Part shown: piece after piece, positions 18,014 to 28,262 of the stretch | Layout: every line of letters starts with the position of its first letter | Numbering within the stretch: the stretch's first letter is position 1 | NCBI RefSeq assembly: GCF_000169335.1 | Contig: NZ_AAXW01000018.1 | Coordinates: forward strand, 21,088 to 85,087 | DNA: 64,000 nt | From: Crocosphaera chwakensis CCY0110 | GTDB taxonomy: Bacteria; Cyanobacteriota; Cyanobacteriia; Cyanobacteriales; Microcystaceae | Direction of reading: 5' to 3' | Made by a program: the position numbers and the translations under genes | The notes under the pieces: model-generated | Told to the model about the DNA's origin: nothing | Databases searched by the model: none | Seen by the model: only the letters and a program-made list of their open reading frames with translations

Positions 18014-18052
18014 AATGGATAATTAACGCTCAATAATCAATTATCCATTTTT
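18014..18052. terminator. bidirectional terminator between convergent genes
   Basis: Perfect 11-bp stem AATGGATAATT (18014-18024) / AATTATCCATT (18039-18049) with a 14-base loop, followed on the plus strand by TTT and preceded by A-rich sequence for the minus strand. It serves the hypothetical gene at 17314 and murE. Confidence 0.75.
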
Positions 18053-18054
18053 GA

Positions 18055-19557
18055 TTATTCAAATCGCATTTCTAAGGCTTTTCTCGCCTCTTCTCGGTCA
18101 TCAAAATGGATTTTTTCTGTCCCTAAAATTTGATAATCTTCGTGGCCTTTTCCTGCTATTAAAACTCCATCACCTGGCTTAGCTTGTAAAATAGCTGTTT
18201 TAATGGCTTCGGCACGATCGCTAATCACTAAAGGCTCCACACTTTGAGAAATTCCTGTTAAAATATCCTCTAAAATTCGCTGGGGATCTTCAGTTCTGGG
18301 GTTATCAGAAGTGACAACAGAAACATCAGCTAATTGGGCAGACGCTTGACCCATCAAGGGACGTTTTGTGCGATCGCGATCGCCCCCACAACCAAACACA
18401 CAAATCAGTTTACCTTTAACAAAAGGACGGGCTGCTTTTAAAGAGTTTTCTAAACTATCAGGAGTATGGGCATAATCAACAATGACACTAATATCTTGTT
18501 TTTCGTTAATTTGTACCCGTTCCATGCGTCCAGGAACTCCCAAAAAGTGAGGTAAACTTTCTATAGTTTCTGTTAAGTCTAAGCCAAAATGTAAGACTGC
18601 TGAAACGGCTGCTAAAACGTTAGATAAATTGAATTGTCCCACTAGCGGAGAGCTAAACTCAACGCTTCCTAAAGGTGTATATAACGTTCCTGTTACTCCA
18701 TTACCTCGATAGGTTAAATCACTGGTATAAAAATCCGCCTCAGCATTGCTAACACTGTAACTCCAAACTTGCTCAGGCTTGAAACTTTCAATTAATCGTT
18801 TACCATAGGGATCATCTAAATTAATAATCGCTTTTTCTTGTAAATAATCTGGCGTAAATAATAACTGTTTTGCTGAAAAATAATCTTCCATATCCTTATG
18901 AAAGTCAAGATGATCTTGCGTTAAGTTGGTAAACACACTCACTTTAAAAGGACATTGTTTAACTCGCCCTTGAGCTAACGCATGGGAACTAACTTCCATG
19001 ACGCAATATTCATTATTCGCTGCCACTGCTTGGGCCAGTTGTTCTTGTAATTCAGGGGCAAAGGGTGTGGTATGGATAGCTGTTTGTTCAAACCCTGGCC
19101 AACGAGTATATAATGTGCCAATTAAAGCCGTAGGTTTTTGAGATTGGCCCAGAAAATACTCAATTAAATGAGTTGTAGTCGTTTTGCCGTTAGTTCCGGT
19201 TACCCCGATCATCTTTAGTTGTTGTGCCGGATGCCCATAAAAAGCAGCCGCTATTTCAGCAGCAACCGTAATTAAATCATCCACAATGATTACACATTGG
19301 TCGTCATTAGGAGGAAATTTCTCCGCTGCTTGAGGACTAATAATAGCTGCCGTTGCCCCCACCTCCATCGCACTTTGCCAGAACTCACCCCCATCGACAC
19401 GAGTCCCCGGCATACCAATAAAGATGTCTCCTGTTTGGCAAGCATGAGAATTGGTTGAGATTCCCTTAACGTCCCTTTCTAAAGCAGGATGTTGAGGAAG
19501 CGTAGAAATACTTGGAACGTTATTCAACAAGTCGTAGAGTTTCCTTGTAGTAAACAT
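18055..19557 (-). CDS. murE: UDP-N-acetylmuramoyl-tripeptide synthetase (MurE)
   Basis: About 500 residues from ATG 19557 (MFTTRKLYDLL, matching the usual MurE start); the reading frame is open further upstream to 19653, but that extension is not conserved-looking. MurE adds the third amino acid to UDP-MurNAc-L-Ala-D-Glu. Motifs: ATP loop GVTGTNGKTTTTH (GTNGKTT at 121-127), EVSSHAL, FTNLTQDHLDFH with the carbamylated-Lys region, VVDYAHTPDSLEN, GCGGDRDRTKRP and the DNPRTEDP motif typical of meso-diaminopimelate-specific enzymes. It is divergent from thrC, sharing a ~106-bp promoter region. Confidence 0.96.
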   Translation of the reverse strand: MFTTRKLYDLLNNVPSISTLPQHPALERDVKGISTNSHACQTGDIFIGMPGTRVDGGEFWQSAMEVGATAAIISPQAAEKFPPNDDQCVIIVDDLITVAAEIAAAFYGHPAQQLKMIGVTGTNGKTTTTHLIEYFLGQSQKPTALIGTLYTRWPGFEQTAIHTTPFAPELQEQLAQAVAANNEYCVMEVSSHALAQGRVKQCPFKVSVFTNLTQDHLDFHKDMEDYFSAKQLLFTPDYLQEKAIINLDDPYGKRLIESFKPEQVWSYSVSNAEADFYTSDLTYRGNGVTGTLYTPLGSVEFSSPLVGQFNLSNVLAAVSAVLHFGLDLTETIESLPHFLGVPGRMERVQINEKQDISVIVDYAHTPDSLENSLKAARPFVKGKLICVFGCGGDRDRTKRPLMGQASAQLADVSVVTSDNPRTEDPQRILEDILTGISQSVEPLVISDRAEAIKTAILQAKPGDGVLIAGKGHEDYQILGTEKIHFDDREEARKALEMRFE

Positions 19558-19663
19558 ATTAGGCATATAACTGGTCACTGATCCGTGCTTGAAATAGATA
19601 AGGTACAATAGATAATATAAGCATCTTTGGCTTAACTTATCAAAATCTGTCACCTAGAACCCT

Positions 19664-20794
19664 ATGGCTGTTCAATCGTTAACGTCGTTCCCTTCAGTCT
19701 CCCCCTCGACAAAAGTGATCGTACCTTCATCAGACGTTAAACCTTGGCCGGGGTTAATAGAAACCTATCGCCCTTATCTTCCCGTTACGGAAAGCACCCC
19801 AGTTGTGACCCTCTTAGAAGGCAATACCCCTCTTATTCCTGCCCCCTACATTTCTCAACAAGTGGGCAAAGGAGTTAAAGTTTTTGTTAAATATGATGGT
19901 TTAAACCCTACTGGCAGTTTTAAAGATCGGGGTATGACTATGGCGATTTCTAAGGCCAAAGAAGACGGGGCAAAAGCAGTTATTTGCGCCAGTACCGGCA
20001 ACACTTCTGCTGCTGCTGCTGCTTACGCTAGACGCGCCGGAATGCGAGCCTTTGTGATTATTCCCGACGGTTATGTCGCCTTAGGAAAACTAGCACAAGC
20101 CTTATTATACGGTGCGGAAGTGATTGCCATTGACGGGAACTTTGATGATGCGTTGACGGTAGTTAAACAGATGGCCGAGAATTATCCTGTTACCCTAGTT
20201 AACTCAGTTAACCCTTACCGTTTAGAAGGACAAAAAACCGCAGCTTTTGAGGTAGTAGATGTGTTGGGAAATGCCCCCGACTGGTTATGTATCCCAGTGG
20301 GCAACGCAGGGAATATTAGTGCTTATTGGATGGGATTTTGTCAATATCATAGTTTAGGGAAAACCAGTAAATTGCCAAAAATGATGGGCTTTCAAGCAGC
20401 TGGAGCAGCCCCATTTATTGGTGGCCAACCAGTAGCAAAACCGGAAACCCTCGCTACTGCTATTCGTATCGGTAACCCGGCCAACTGGGACAAAGCTTGG
20501 GGAGCAAAAGATGCTAGTCAAGGAGAGTTTAATGCGGTTACCGATGAGGAAATATTAGAAGCTTATCGTATTTTGGCTGCCCATGAAGGGGTATTTTGCG
20601 AACCAGCTAGTGCTGCCTCGGTGGCCGGGTTATTGAAAGTTAAAGATCAGGTTCCGGCTGAGTCTACTATAGTTTGTGTCTTGACAGGTAATGGTTTAAA
20701 AGATCCTGACTGTGCCATCAAGCATAGCGATAATCAAGTTAAGTCTGGCATTAAACCTGAATTATCGCAAGTCGCTAAAGTAATGGGTTTTTGA
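19664..20794 (+). CDS. thrC: threonine synthase (ThrC)
   Basis: 376 residues, a PLP enzyme converting O-phosphohomoserine to threonine. The PLP lysine is in LNPTGSFKDRGMTMAISKAK; the phosphate-binding region is CASTGNTSAAAAAYARRAG, followed by NSVNPYRLEGQKTAAFEV and, near the end, CVLTGNGLKDPDCAIKH. All are diagnostic of the short cyanobacterial/archaeal type. It is divergent from murE. A short dispersed palindrome follows 17 bases after the stop. Confidence 0.96.
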   Translation: MAVQSLTSFPSVSPSTKVIVPSSDVKPWPGLIETYRPYLPVTESTPVVTLLEGNTPLIPAPYISQQVGKGVKVFVKYDGLNPTGSFKDRGMTMAISKAKEDGAKAVICASTGNTSAAAAAYARRAGMRAFVIIPDGYVALGKLAQALLYGAEVIAIDGNFDDALTVVKQMAENYPVTLVNSVNPYRLEGQKTAAFEVVDVLGNAPDWLCIPVGNAGNISAYWMGFCQYHSLGKTSKLPKMMGFQAAGAAPFIGGQPVAKPETLATAIRIGNPANWDKAWGAKDASQGEFNAVTDEEILEAYRILAAHEGVFCEPASAASVAGLLKVKDQVPAESTIVCVLTGNGLKDPDCAIKHSDNQVKSGIKPELSQVAKVMGF

Positions 20795-20811
20795 GGAACG
20801 ATAAAAAAACT

Positions 20812-20834
20812 GTAGGGTGGGCAATGCTCACCTT
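20812..20834. repeat. dispersed palindromic repeat, copy 1
   Basis: GTAGGGTGGGCAATGCTCAC then CTT; an imperfect inverted repeat centred on AATG. Related copies are at 26543, 32891 and 45683, each just after a gene end. Confidence 0.75.
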
Positions 20835-21200
20835 CCTGCTTAAAAATCAAGAAAAATATCAAGATAATAAATATAATAATCGAGATCAATGCTTTAAAAA
20901 AACTGGGTAATATTGACTATCGTAATCAAGTGATCACTTAAAAATAGAGAATGTAAATATCATTCTATTTCAGTATAAAACCATCTCAGAAGAAAAATTT
21001 TGATAAAAAAACCTACATCCCTAGATAGATTAAGAGGCAGAAATTAAGATGGTAATATTGGAATATCATTCAGTAGGATGGGCATAGAGTCGATATCTGT
21101 TGCTATATATATCGGTCGAATCTCACGTCAAACCATTCATATTGAGACTAACTGTGCAATTCCTACTGTCTCAAAATGTCTTAAAATCTCTATAACGAAT
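20835..21200. other. intergenic region before the GH13 cluster
   Basis: About 365 bases, AT-rich. An open frame from ATG 21078 continues into the first GH13 gene, but its product does not resemble the family N-terminus. No RNA gene seen. The promoter of the GH13 cluster probably lies here. Confidence 0.4.
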
Positions 21201-22952
21201 ATGATAATTCAAAAAAATACTGATACAAAATGGTGGAAGAATTTCATAATTGATGGATATGTTCAAACGTTAGAAGAAACCAATAATCAACAATCGGATC
21301 ATCATTGGTGGCAACACGCAATAATCTATCAAATCTACGTTTCTAGCTTCAAAGATACCACCAGCAACGGCATGGGTGATCTTGATGGCATTATTGCCAA
21401 AATGGATTACATCGCCTCTTTAGGAGTGGATGCCATTTGGTTATCGCCATTCTTTGAATCTCCCTTGGAAGATATGGGTTATGACATTACTGATATGCGA
21501 GAAGTTGATCCGACTTTTGGGGAAATAGAAGATTTTAAACGTCTGTTAGAAATTGCTCACGGTTTTGGCATTAAAGTATTAGTGGATGGAGTTTGGAATC
21601 ATACCTCTGATCAACATCCTTGGTTTGTAGAAAGTCGAAAAAATCGGGATAATCCTAAAGCAGATTGGTATGTGTGGGCTGATGCTAAAGAAGATGGTTC
21701 CCCTCCCAATAATTGGCTATCGGCATTTATGGGGGAAAGTGCTTGGCAATGGGACGACGTTCGACAACAGTATTATTTTTATAACTTTTTACCCAGTCAA
21801 CCAGAATTAAACTGGCATAATCGAGATGTTGTCGCCGAACTGCTGCGACAAGCTGAGTTTTGGCTGGACTTAGGCATTGACGGTTTTCGCTTAGATGCAG
21901 TCAACTTTTATATTCACGATAAACATCTGCGAGATAATCCCATTCGTCCTGATAATGGCATTTTTCCTGATGGGGTTGATCCCAATAATCCTATGGTTGA
22001 TCATATGTTTCAATATAATTTCTGCCGTCCTGAAAACTTGGAGGCAATTAACCCTATTCGAGAGTTGTGTGAACATTATGGCGATGCAGTCACCCTAGGA
22101 GAAGTCACTTTATGCGAAGACTCCATTGCTCTGTCGGGTGAATACGTTACAGGAGAAAATCGCCTAAATCTAGCTTATAACAGTGCGTTATTAGTGGATG
22201 AACCCATTAGTGCTACTTTAATGCGCCAAATCCTCCAAAAAGTTCAGACCCATTTTCCCGATGGGGGTCAATGTTGGATGGTGGGCAATCATGATTATGG
22301 ACGTTTGCGATCGCGTTGGACAGGGGTAAATGCCGAAGGTCAACCCTATCCTGACGAATTTTATCATGCCATTGCTGCTCTTTTGATCTGTTTACCAGGA
22401 GCATTATGTCTGTACCAAGGGGACGAACTGGGGTTAGAAGAAGCCAAAATTCCCAAAGATATTCCTGAAGACAAAATTCAAGATCCCTTTGGTCAAGCAC
22501 TCTATCCAACAGTACCAGGGCGAGATGGTTCTCGGACTCCTATGCCTTGGTCAGAAAATGCACCTAATGCTGGCTTTAGCGATGGGGATGAACCTTGGTT
22601 ACCGATTCCTCAAAAGCATCTACGGCAAGCAGTTGATCGTCAAAATGCTGACCCTAAATCCTTGCTCAATACTTGGCGCAGAATGCTACACTGGCGTAAA
22701 CGACAACCTGCTCTAGTCAAAGGAGATGTTAAATTATTAGACACCGAAGAACCCCTGCTCGTATTTATCCGCCAATGCAAATTTCAACAGTTACTTTGTG
22801 TATTTAATCTCAGTCATAACCCAACAACATATGACTTATCCATGCACGGGAACTATTTAGCAGAAACAGATTTAGGTTTTGAATTTGACTTAGAAGGAGA
22901 TACCCTAAAATTGCAAAGCTATGGGATATTTTTTGCTAATTTATCCTTGTAG
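21201..22952 (+). CDS. GH13 alpha-glucosidase paralogue 1
   Basis: 583 residues from ATG 21201; an in-frame ATG at 21078 would give 624, but the added part has no family resemblance. GH13 enzymes hydrolyse or transfer alpha-glucosyl units. Motifs: WWQHAIIYQIYVSSFKDT, DGVWNHTSDQHPWF, DGFRLDAVNFYIHD (nucleophile D232), LGEVTL (acid/base E301), VGNHDYGR (D365), and GRDGSRTPMPW. The FYIHD-LRDNP signature resembles GH13 subfamily 23 oligosaccharide glucosidases. The ~45 residues before the domain contain TKWWKNFIIDGY, which looks like a partial repeat of the domain start. It is first of three tandem paralogues. Substrate not deducible. Confidence 0.88.
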   Translation: MIIQKNTDTKWWKNFIIDGYVQTLEETNNQQSDHHWWQHAIIYQIYVSSFKDTTSNGMGDLDGIIAKMDYIASLGVDAIWLSPFFESPLEDMGYDITDMREVDPTFGEIEDFKRLLEIAHGFGIKVLVDGVWNHTSDQHPWFVESRKNRDNPKADWYVWADAKEDGSPPNNWLSAFMGESAWQWDDVRQQYYFYNFLPSQPELNWHNRDVVAELLRQAEFWLDLGIDGFRLDAVNFYIHDKHLRDNPIRPDNGIFPDGVDPNNPMVDHMFQYNFCRPENLEAINPIRELCEHYGDAVTLGEVTLCEDSIALSGEYVTGENRLNLAYNSALLVDEPISATLMRQILQKVQTHFPDGGQCWMVGNHDYGRLRSRWTGVNAEGQPYPDEFYHAIAALLICLPGALCLYQGDELGLEEAKIPKDIPEDKIQDPFGQALYPTVPGRDGSRTPMPWSENAPNAGFSDGDEPWLPIPQKHLRQAVDRQNADPKSLLNTWRRMLHWRKRQPALVKGDVKLLDTEEPLLVFIRQCKFQQLLCVFNLSHNPTTYDLSMHGNYLAETDLGFEFDLEGDTLKLQSYGIFFANLSL

Positions 22953-23034
22953 CAAAGGGACGAGTCGAACATAAGTCAAGACTTTTATCCTAATCATCCA
23001 AAAACCAGAGAGACAATAAACTGAGTCAATACCT

Positions 23035-24759
23035 ATGCAAACTGTTAAATGGTGGCAAAACGCCGTAATTTATCATATCTTGCCCCGTAGTTTTATGGAC
23101 ACCACTGGAGATGGAGAAGGGGATCTCAATGGCATTATTAGCAAATTAGATTATATTTGTGCTTTGGGAGTAGATGCCATCTGGATGTGTCCCATTTATG
23201 AATCTCCCAGAGAAGATTTAGGCTATGACCCAACGGACTTAAGAAATATCGATCCCGTTTATGGCAGTTTAGACGATTTTGATCGTCTAGTCAGTTTAGC
23301 ACAGGCAAGAGGGTTAAAAGTCTTTCTTGACCAGATTTGGAGTCATACTTCCCATAAACATCCCTGGTTCTTAGAAAGTCGTGAAAATAGAACCAATGCT
23401 AAAGCAGACTGGTATATTTGGGCTGATCCTAATCCAGACGGAACCCCTCCCAACAACTGGCTATCTGCGTTTGGGGGTAGTGCTTGGGCCTGGTGTCCTG
23501 AACGAGAACAATTTTATATGCACAATTTTTTGAAGAGTCAACCGGATCTTAACTGGCACAACCCTGAAGTGATCGATGCGGTGTTTGAAGAAGCCCGTTT
23601 TTGGCTAGAGCGAGGGGTTGATGGATTTCGTCTCGATGCAGTTAATTTTTACATCCATGATCCTGAACTACGGAATAATCCCGTGCGATCGCCTGATGAT
23701 CCTATTCCAGAAGGGGTATCAATGCGAAATCCTTTTGCTCGTCAATTGTTCGTCTATAATTTTTGTCGTCCCGAAACCCTCGACTATTTAAACCGCATTC
23801 GTCAACTGGTGGCTGAATACAGTGTCATTACCCTGGGAGAAGTCACCCTCTGCGAAGATTCCGTCGCCCTGGCTGCTGAATATACGGCTGGCGATGAAAA
23901 ACTCCATTTAGCTTACAATAGCGCACTTTTATTTGAAGAACCGATGACAGCCAGTCGCATTCGTCATGCCCTAGAACGGGTTATTGACAAGTTCCAAGAA
24001 GACGACGGTATGTGTTGGATGGTGGGAAACCACGACTATGGACGGTTACGCTCTTGTTGGACAGGGAAAGATGAAGAAGGGAATCCTTATTCGGATGAGT
24101 TTTATCAGATGATGGCTGGTGTGTTAGTGAGCTTACCAGGGGCATTTTGTCTCTACCAAGGGGATGAATTGGGGTTACCTGTGGCTCGCATTCCAGAAGA
24201 TATTCCCGTTGAAGCGATGCAAGATCCCTTCGGTAAAGAACTTTATCCCGCTATTCAAGGCCGAGATGGCTCCCGTACCCCCATTCCTTGGGTGGCTGAT
24301 GCTCCTAATGCTGGATTTACCACAGGAGAACAATCTTGGTTACCCATTCCTAAAGGTCACTTAGAACGAGCAGTGAATATAGAAGATAATCAACCCAATT
24401 CCCTGCTGAATACCTGGCGCAGACTGTTACACTGGCGCAAAGGACAACCGGCAATGATGCACGGTAACTGCGAAATTATGGAAACTCCAGACCCATTGTT
24501 TGGATTTATTCGGGAAACCGAAGAACAAAAGTTACTCTGTTTATTCAATATGAGTAATGAACCCGTTGATTACGATTTATCGGCTTATGATCCTTGTCGT
24601 CCTTTTCGGACTCCTTACCTACAAAAGTTGACCATCAAAGATGGAAAAGTTCATCTACCAGGGTATGGTGTATTTTTTGGTAGTTTACTCTCTGTGAGCG
24701 AGCAAAGCGATCGCTTACCCTTTAGTCCTCCTGTTGCTAAAGAGGCGATATCCTCTTAG
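23035..24759 (+). CDS. GH13 alpha-glucosidase paralogue 2
   Basis: 574 residues, 82 bases after paralogue 1. Starts MQTVKWWQNAVIYHILPRSF, the usual GH13 beginning. Catalytic set complete: DGFRLDAVNFYIHD (D201), LGEVTLCEDS (E269), VGNHDYGR (D334). The substrate-side motif is DQIWSHTSHKHPWF, differing from WNHTSDQHPWF of its two neighbours (Asn to Ser, Asp-Gln to His-Lys). The C-terminal beta domain ends at about residue 555, with a short tail. Cytoplasmic, no signal peptide. Confidence 0.9.
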   Translation: MQTVKWWQNAVIYHILPRSFMDTTGDGEGDLNGIISKLDYICALGVDAIWMCPIYESPREDLGYDPTDLRNIDPVYGSLDDFDRLVSLAQARGLKVFLDQIWSHTSHKHPWFLESRENRTNAKADWYIWADPNPDGTPPNNWLSAFGGSAWAWCPEREQFYMHNFLKSQPDLNWHNPEVIDAVFEEARFWLERGVDGFRLDAVNFYIHDPELRNNPVRSPDDPIPEGVSMRNPFARQLFVYNFCRPETLDYLNRIRQLVAEYSVITLGEVTLCEDSVALAAEYTAGDEKLHLAYNSALLFEEPMTASRIRHALERVIDKFQEDDGMCWMVGNHDYGRLRSCWTGKDEEGNPYSDEFYQMMAGVLVSLPGAFCLYQGDELGLPVARIPEDIPVEAMQDPFGKELYPAIQGRDGSRTPIPWVADAPNAGFTTGEQSWLPIPKGHLERAVNIEDNQPNSLLNTWRRLLHWRKGQPAMMHGNCEIMETPDPLFGFIRETEEQKLLCLFNMSNEPVDYDLSAYDPCRPFRTPYLQKLTIKDGKVHLPGYGVFFGSLLSVSEQSDRLPFSPPVAKEAISS

Positions 24760-24860
24760 TTAGGGTTGATGAGGGAGTAGGGAGTAAGGAAAGTTATCTC
24801 GTCATCCCTATCACTTCCGACTAAACAATATTTTCAGTAAACCTTAAATAGCATGACTGT

Positions 24861-26534
24861 ATGAATTTATCTGTTGCATCAAAACAATCTCAAGCACAAG
24901 ATTGGTGGCGGAGTGCTGCCATTTATCAAGTGTATCCTCGAAGCTTTTTCGATAGTAATGGAGATGGTATTGGAGATTTACCAGGGATTATTCACAAATT
25001 AGACTATATTGCTCAACTCGAAGTGGATGCGGTTTGGATTTCTCCTTTTTTTAAATCGCCAATGAAGGATTTTGGCTACGATATTTCTGACTATCGAGCC
25101 ATTGAACCGATGTTTGGCACGATGGAAGATTTCCAATTATTGCTTAAAGAAGCTCACGATCGCAACTTAAGAATTTTAATCGATCAAGTATGGAATCATA
25201 CCTCTGATCAACATCCTTGGTTTATTGAAAGTCGGAGTAGTTGGGATAATGCTAAAGCTGACTGGTATGTTTGGGAAGATCCTAAACCCGATGGTTCCCC
25301 ACCCAATAATTGGCGTGCCACCTTTGGGGGTAGTGCTTGGGAATGGGACGAAACCCGACAGCAATATTATTTACACAGTTTTTTAGTATCTCAACCGGAT
25401 CTGAATTGGTATAACCCAGAGGTGAAAGAAGCTATCTTTGATGTGGCTCGGTTTTGGTTAGATATGGGGGTGGATGGGTTTCGACTCGATGTGGTTAATT
25501 TTTATCTCCACGATCGCCAATTACGGGATAATCCTCCCCGTCCCCCAGAAATGAAACGGCCGGCTGGTGCTGATCCTAAAGATCCGTTTTTTGATTTCTT
25601 AAATGTCCATAATTTCTGTCAACCGGAAATCACCGATCTTCTTACATCCATTCGTCAGGTAATGGATGAATATCCTGGAACCACGACTTTAGCTGAAATT
25701 AGTAGCGCAGAAGATCCCCTGCTATTGGCCAGTGAATATGTTTCGGGTGATGATAAACTTCACATGGCTTATAACTCGGAATTAATGAAAGATGAGCCGT
25801 TTAGTTACTCTAGACTCCGAGAAATGATTCAACGCATCGAAACCCATTTTCAAGACGGGGTCATTTGTTGGACAGCCGGAACCCATGATTTCCCTCGTCT
25901 GAAGAGTCGTTGGCAAAAACATCAAGAAATTGATCACTTTACCGAAGAAGCGTTTGAGCATTTATTAGTTGCTTTAATTCTCGCTCTCAAAGGCAGTTGC
26001 TGTATTTATCAAGGGGATGAGTTGGGGTTAACTCAAGCAGACATTCCCTATGAAAAAATGCAAGATCCCTATGGGTTACAAGGTTATCCCGATATTTTAG
26101 GCCGAGATGGTTGTCGAACTCCCATGCCTTGGGAACCTTCTTCCCATCAAGCTGGTTTTACCACAGCCAAAGAACCCTGGTTACCTATTCCTGCTGAACA
26201 TTGTCCGATGGCGGTAGATATCCAAGAAAAGGAAGCAATGTCATTATTGAATAAATACCGTCGCTTATTTAGTTGGCGTAACCGACAACCGGCTTTACGC
26301 AATGGGGATCTAACGTTACTTGATACGCCGGAACCGTTATTAGGTTTCGCTCGTAAATGCAAAGAACAACATCTAATCTGTTTATTCAATTTAAGTCCTG
26401 TGGCACTTCGTCACGACTTGTCTAATTATCCTAATTGTAAAGAGTCTGATGAATCGGATTTTACCAATCGTAGATATGACCATACCATTGAAATTCCTGG
26501 TTATGGGGTCTTTTTTGGGGATTGTTTGAGTTAA
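24861..26534 (+). CDS. GH13 alpha-glucosidase paralogue 3, with variant NHD motif
   Basis: 557 residues, 101 bases after paralogue 2. Starts with WWRSAAIYQVYPRSFFDSNG. Catalytic residues D210 (DGFRLDVVNFYLHD), E279 (LAEISSAED) and D343 are present, but the third conserved motif is GTHDFPR: Thr341 replaces the Asn of the usual NHD. The region between the last two catalytic motifs is also less similar to its neighbours. It is the most diverged of the three and may have a different specificity. A dispersed palindrome follows the stop. Confidence 0.88.
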   Translation: MNLSVASKQSQAQDWWRSAAIYQVYPRSFFDSNGDGIGDLPGIIHKLDYIAQLEVDAVWISPFFKSPMKDFGYDISDYRAIEPMFGTMEDFQLLLKEAHDRNLRILIDQVWNHTSDQHPWFIESRSSWDNAKADWYVWEDPKPDGSPPNNWRATFGGSAWEWDETRQQYYLHSFLVSQPDLNWYNPEVKEAIFDVARFWLDMGVDGFRLDVVNFYLHDRQLRDNPPRPPEMKRPAGADPKDPFFDFLNVHNFCQPEITDLLTSIRQVMDEYPGTTTLAEISSAEDPLLLASEYVSGDDKLHMAYNSELMKDEPFSYSRLREMIQRIETHFQDGVICWTAGTHDFPRLKSRWQKHQEIDHFTEEAFEHLLVALILALKGSCCIYQGDELGLTQADIPYEKMQDPYGLQGYPDILGRDGCRTPMPWEPSSHQAGFTTAKEPWLPIPAEHCPMAVDIQEKEAMSLLNKYRRLFSWRNRQPALRNGDLTLLDTPEPLLGFARKCKEQHLICLFNLSPVALRHDLSNYPNCKESDESDFTNRRYDHTIEIPGYGVFFGDCLS

Positions 26535-26542
26535 TCAAGTTA

Positions 26543-26567
26543 GTAGGGTGGGTAATGCTCACCCTAT
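26543..26567. repeat. dispersed palindromic repeat, copy 2
   Basis: GTAGGGTGGGTAATGCTCAC then CCTAT; arms TAGGGTG / CACCCTA are perfectly complementary. It starts 8 bases after the stop of GH13 paralogue 3 and could act as a terminator-like hairpin. Confidence 0.8.
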
Positions 26568-26996
26568 ACTTATTATTATGACTGGTAGTTCTACTTTGTA
26601 AACGCTAAAACCGTGAATTTATCTAAGTTTAAAGGTTATTTACTTAGGTTAAGATAAATTTGGCGACCAGAAAAGCTTTTATTTATTGTTAACTGACAAA
26701 AGTGATAAATTTTTGTTTAAAAAATATACACGAAGATATACGTGAAGTTATACATTAAAAATAACACACCTATTTTGATATGTATGCTAACTTTAAAGTG
26801 ACTGGAAATTTAGCGAGTAAAAGATAGCTCTTTAACAATTATAAAGATTTGGATCTTTCTATTCTTTCCAGTTTTCTTTATGTATAAAGTTCCCTAATTT
26901 TTTATTTTCTTAAAACTTAATTTTTGATTAAGAGAAAAATTTTTAGTTTTTCTCTAATAGCTAACTGCGAAATCTAGCAAGGTTGGAATAATTTTC
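26568..26996. other. intergenic region upstream of the RTX gene
   Basis: 430 bases, strongly AT-rich, with no coding potential seen. It contains a short direct repeat (CGAAGATATACGTGAAGTTATAC: two AGATATACG/AGTTATAC-like halves near 26730-26750). It presumably holds the promoter of the large RTX gene. Confidence 0.4.
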
Positions 26997-27710
26997 ATGT
27001 CTTCTAATTATTTTGTTTCTATTATTGGTGTGATTGCTGAACTAGGAAATCAAGAACTTTTAGCTTCTTTAGAGCAAGCTATTCTTTTGAGTCAAACTCA
27101 GTTACAGGAGTTTGCTTCGGAGTCAGAATTTCAGGAAAAAATGGTGGTTCCTTTTGGAAATTATTCACAAAATTTGACAAAACTTTCTAATTTACAGTTA
27201 GCTTGGTCTGAGGGTGATTTTAGTAGTTTTCCTACTATTGAGGTGCGTTATCAATCTGAGTTAAATGGAGCAGTGGGAGCTTATAGTGCCTCTAATGGGG
27301 TGATCTATCTTGCTTATAAATATCTACAGCAAGTTCGTAGTGTTGAAGGGTTAGCAAGGTTATTTTTAGAAGAATATGGTCATCATGTAGATGTTTTGCT
27401 GAATGGTAGTGAAGACAGTGAGGGAGATGAAGGGGCTATTTTTTCGGCGTTGGTAATGGGTGAAGATTTATCAACTGAAGGGTTGGCACAGTTGAAAGCA
27501 GAAGATGATCACGGGGTGGTAAATATTGACGGGGAGATGGTTGCGGTAGAAATGGCGACGTTTACGGGAACTGCGGGCGATGATAATATTACGGGGACGG
27601 CAGAGAATGATGTGATTGACGGGTTGGGGGGAAATGATACCTTAGATGGTGCGGGGGGTAGTAATACCATTAGAGGGGGAGATGGAGACGATGTTATTAT
27701 TAATATTTTT

Positions 27711-27859
27711 GGAAGTGTTAATGGAGGAGAAGGAAACGATACCCTCAACCTTGACTACACCAATGCAACTCATCCTAATTTCGTCAATGGATTTGGGATT
27801 GATAATCCCTCTAATACTCAAATCTTCACCCGTTCTGGCAATTTATTTCTTCTAAGTTA
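27711..27859. repeat. internal duplication in RTX gene, copy 1
   Basis: 149 bases nearly identical to 28263-28411; I find one difference (TTTATTTC versus TTCATTTC). It codes for SVNGGEGNDTLNLDYTNATH and the next ~30 residues in both copies. The near-absence of synonymous change points to recent duplication or gene conversion. Confidence 0.9.
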
Positions 27860-28262
27860 TGCCAACTTTGAACAAATTAATATTACGGGTACAAGTTTAA
27901 ACGATGTTCTTACAGGAATTGATCGTAGTGGCAATTCTTCTTTGAATGGTGGTCAAGGAAATGACACTCTCAGGGGAGAAGCAGGAGATGTTCTTGATGG
28001 TGGTGCAGGGGAAGATAGCCTTGATCTTAACCTCAGTAACGCAACCAATACAATTAACTGGACATTAGATTTAAGCAATACTGATTCTCAACTGCAAGGA
28101 GATAGTAATACTCAAGCCAAAAATTTTGAACTGATTGGTTCAATTACCACAGGAGATGGCGATGACAATATAATTTTGAGTGGAGAAGACGATGCTGTCA
28201 CCATCAACACTGGATTAGGAAATGATACTGTTACCCTCATTCATGATGGTGGCGTTATTACT

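Noticed and set aside
19558..19653. Longer MurE N-terminus
   Set aside because: The extra 32 residues (rich in Tyr/Leu) have no counterpart in MurE and would cover the promoter region shared with thrC.
21078..21200. N-terminal extension of the first GH13 gene
   Set aside because: The open frame is there, but the product has no resemblance to the family start; ATG 21201 is preferred.
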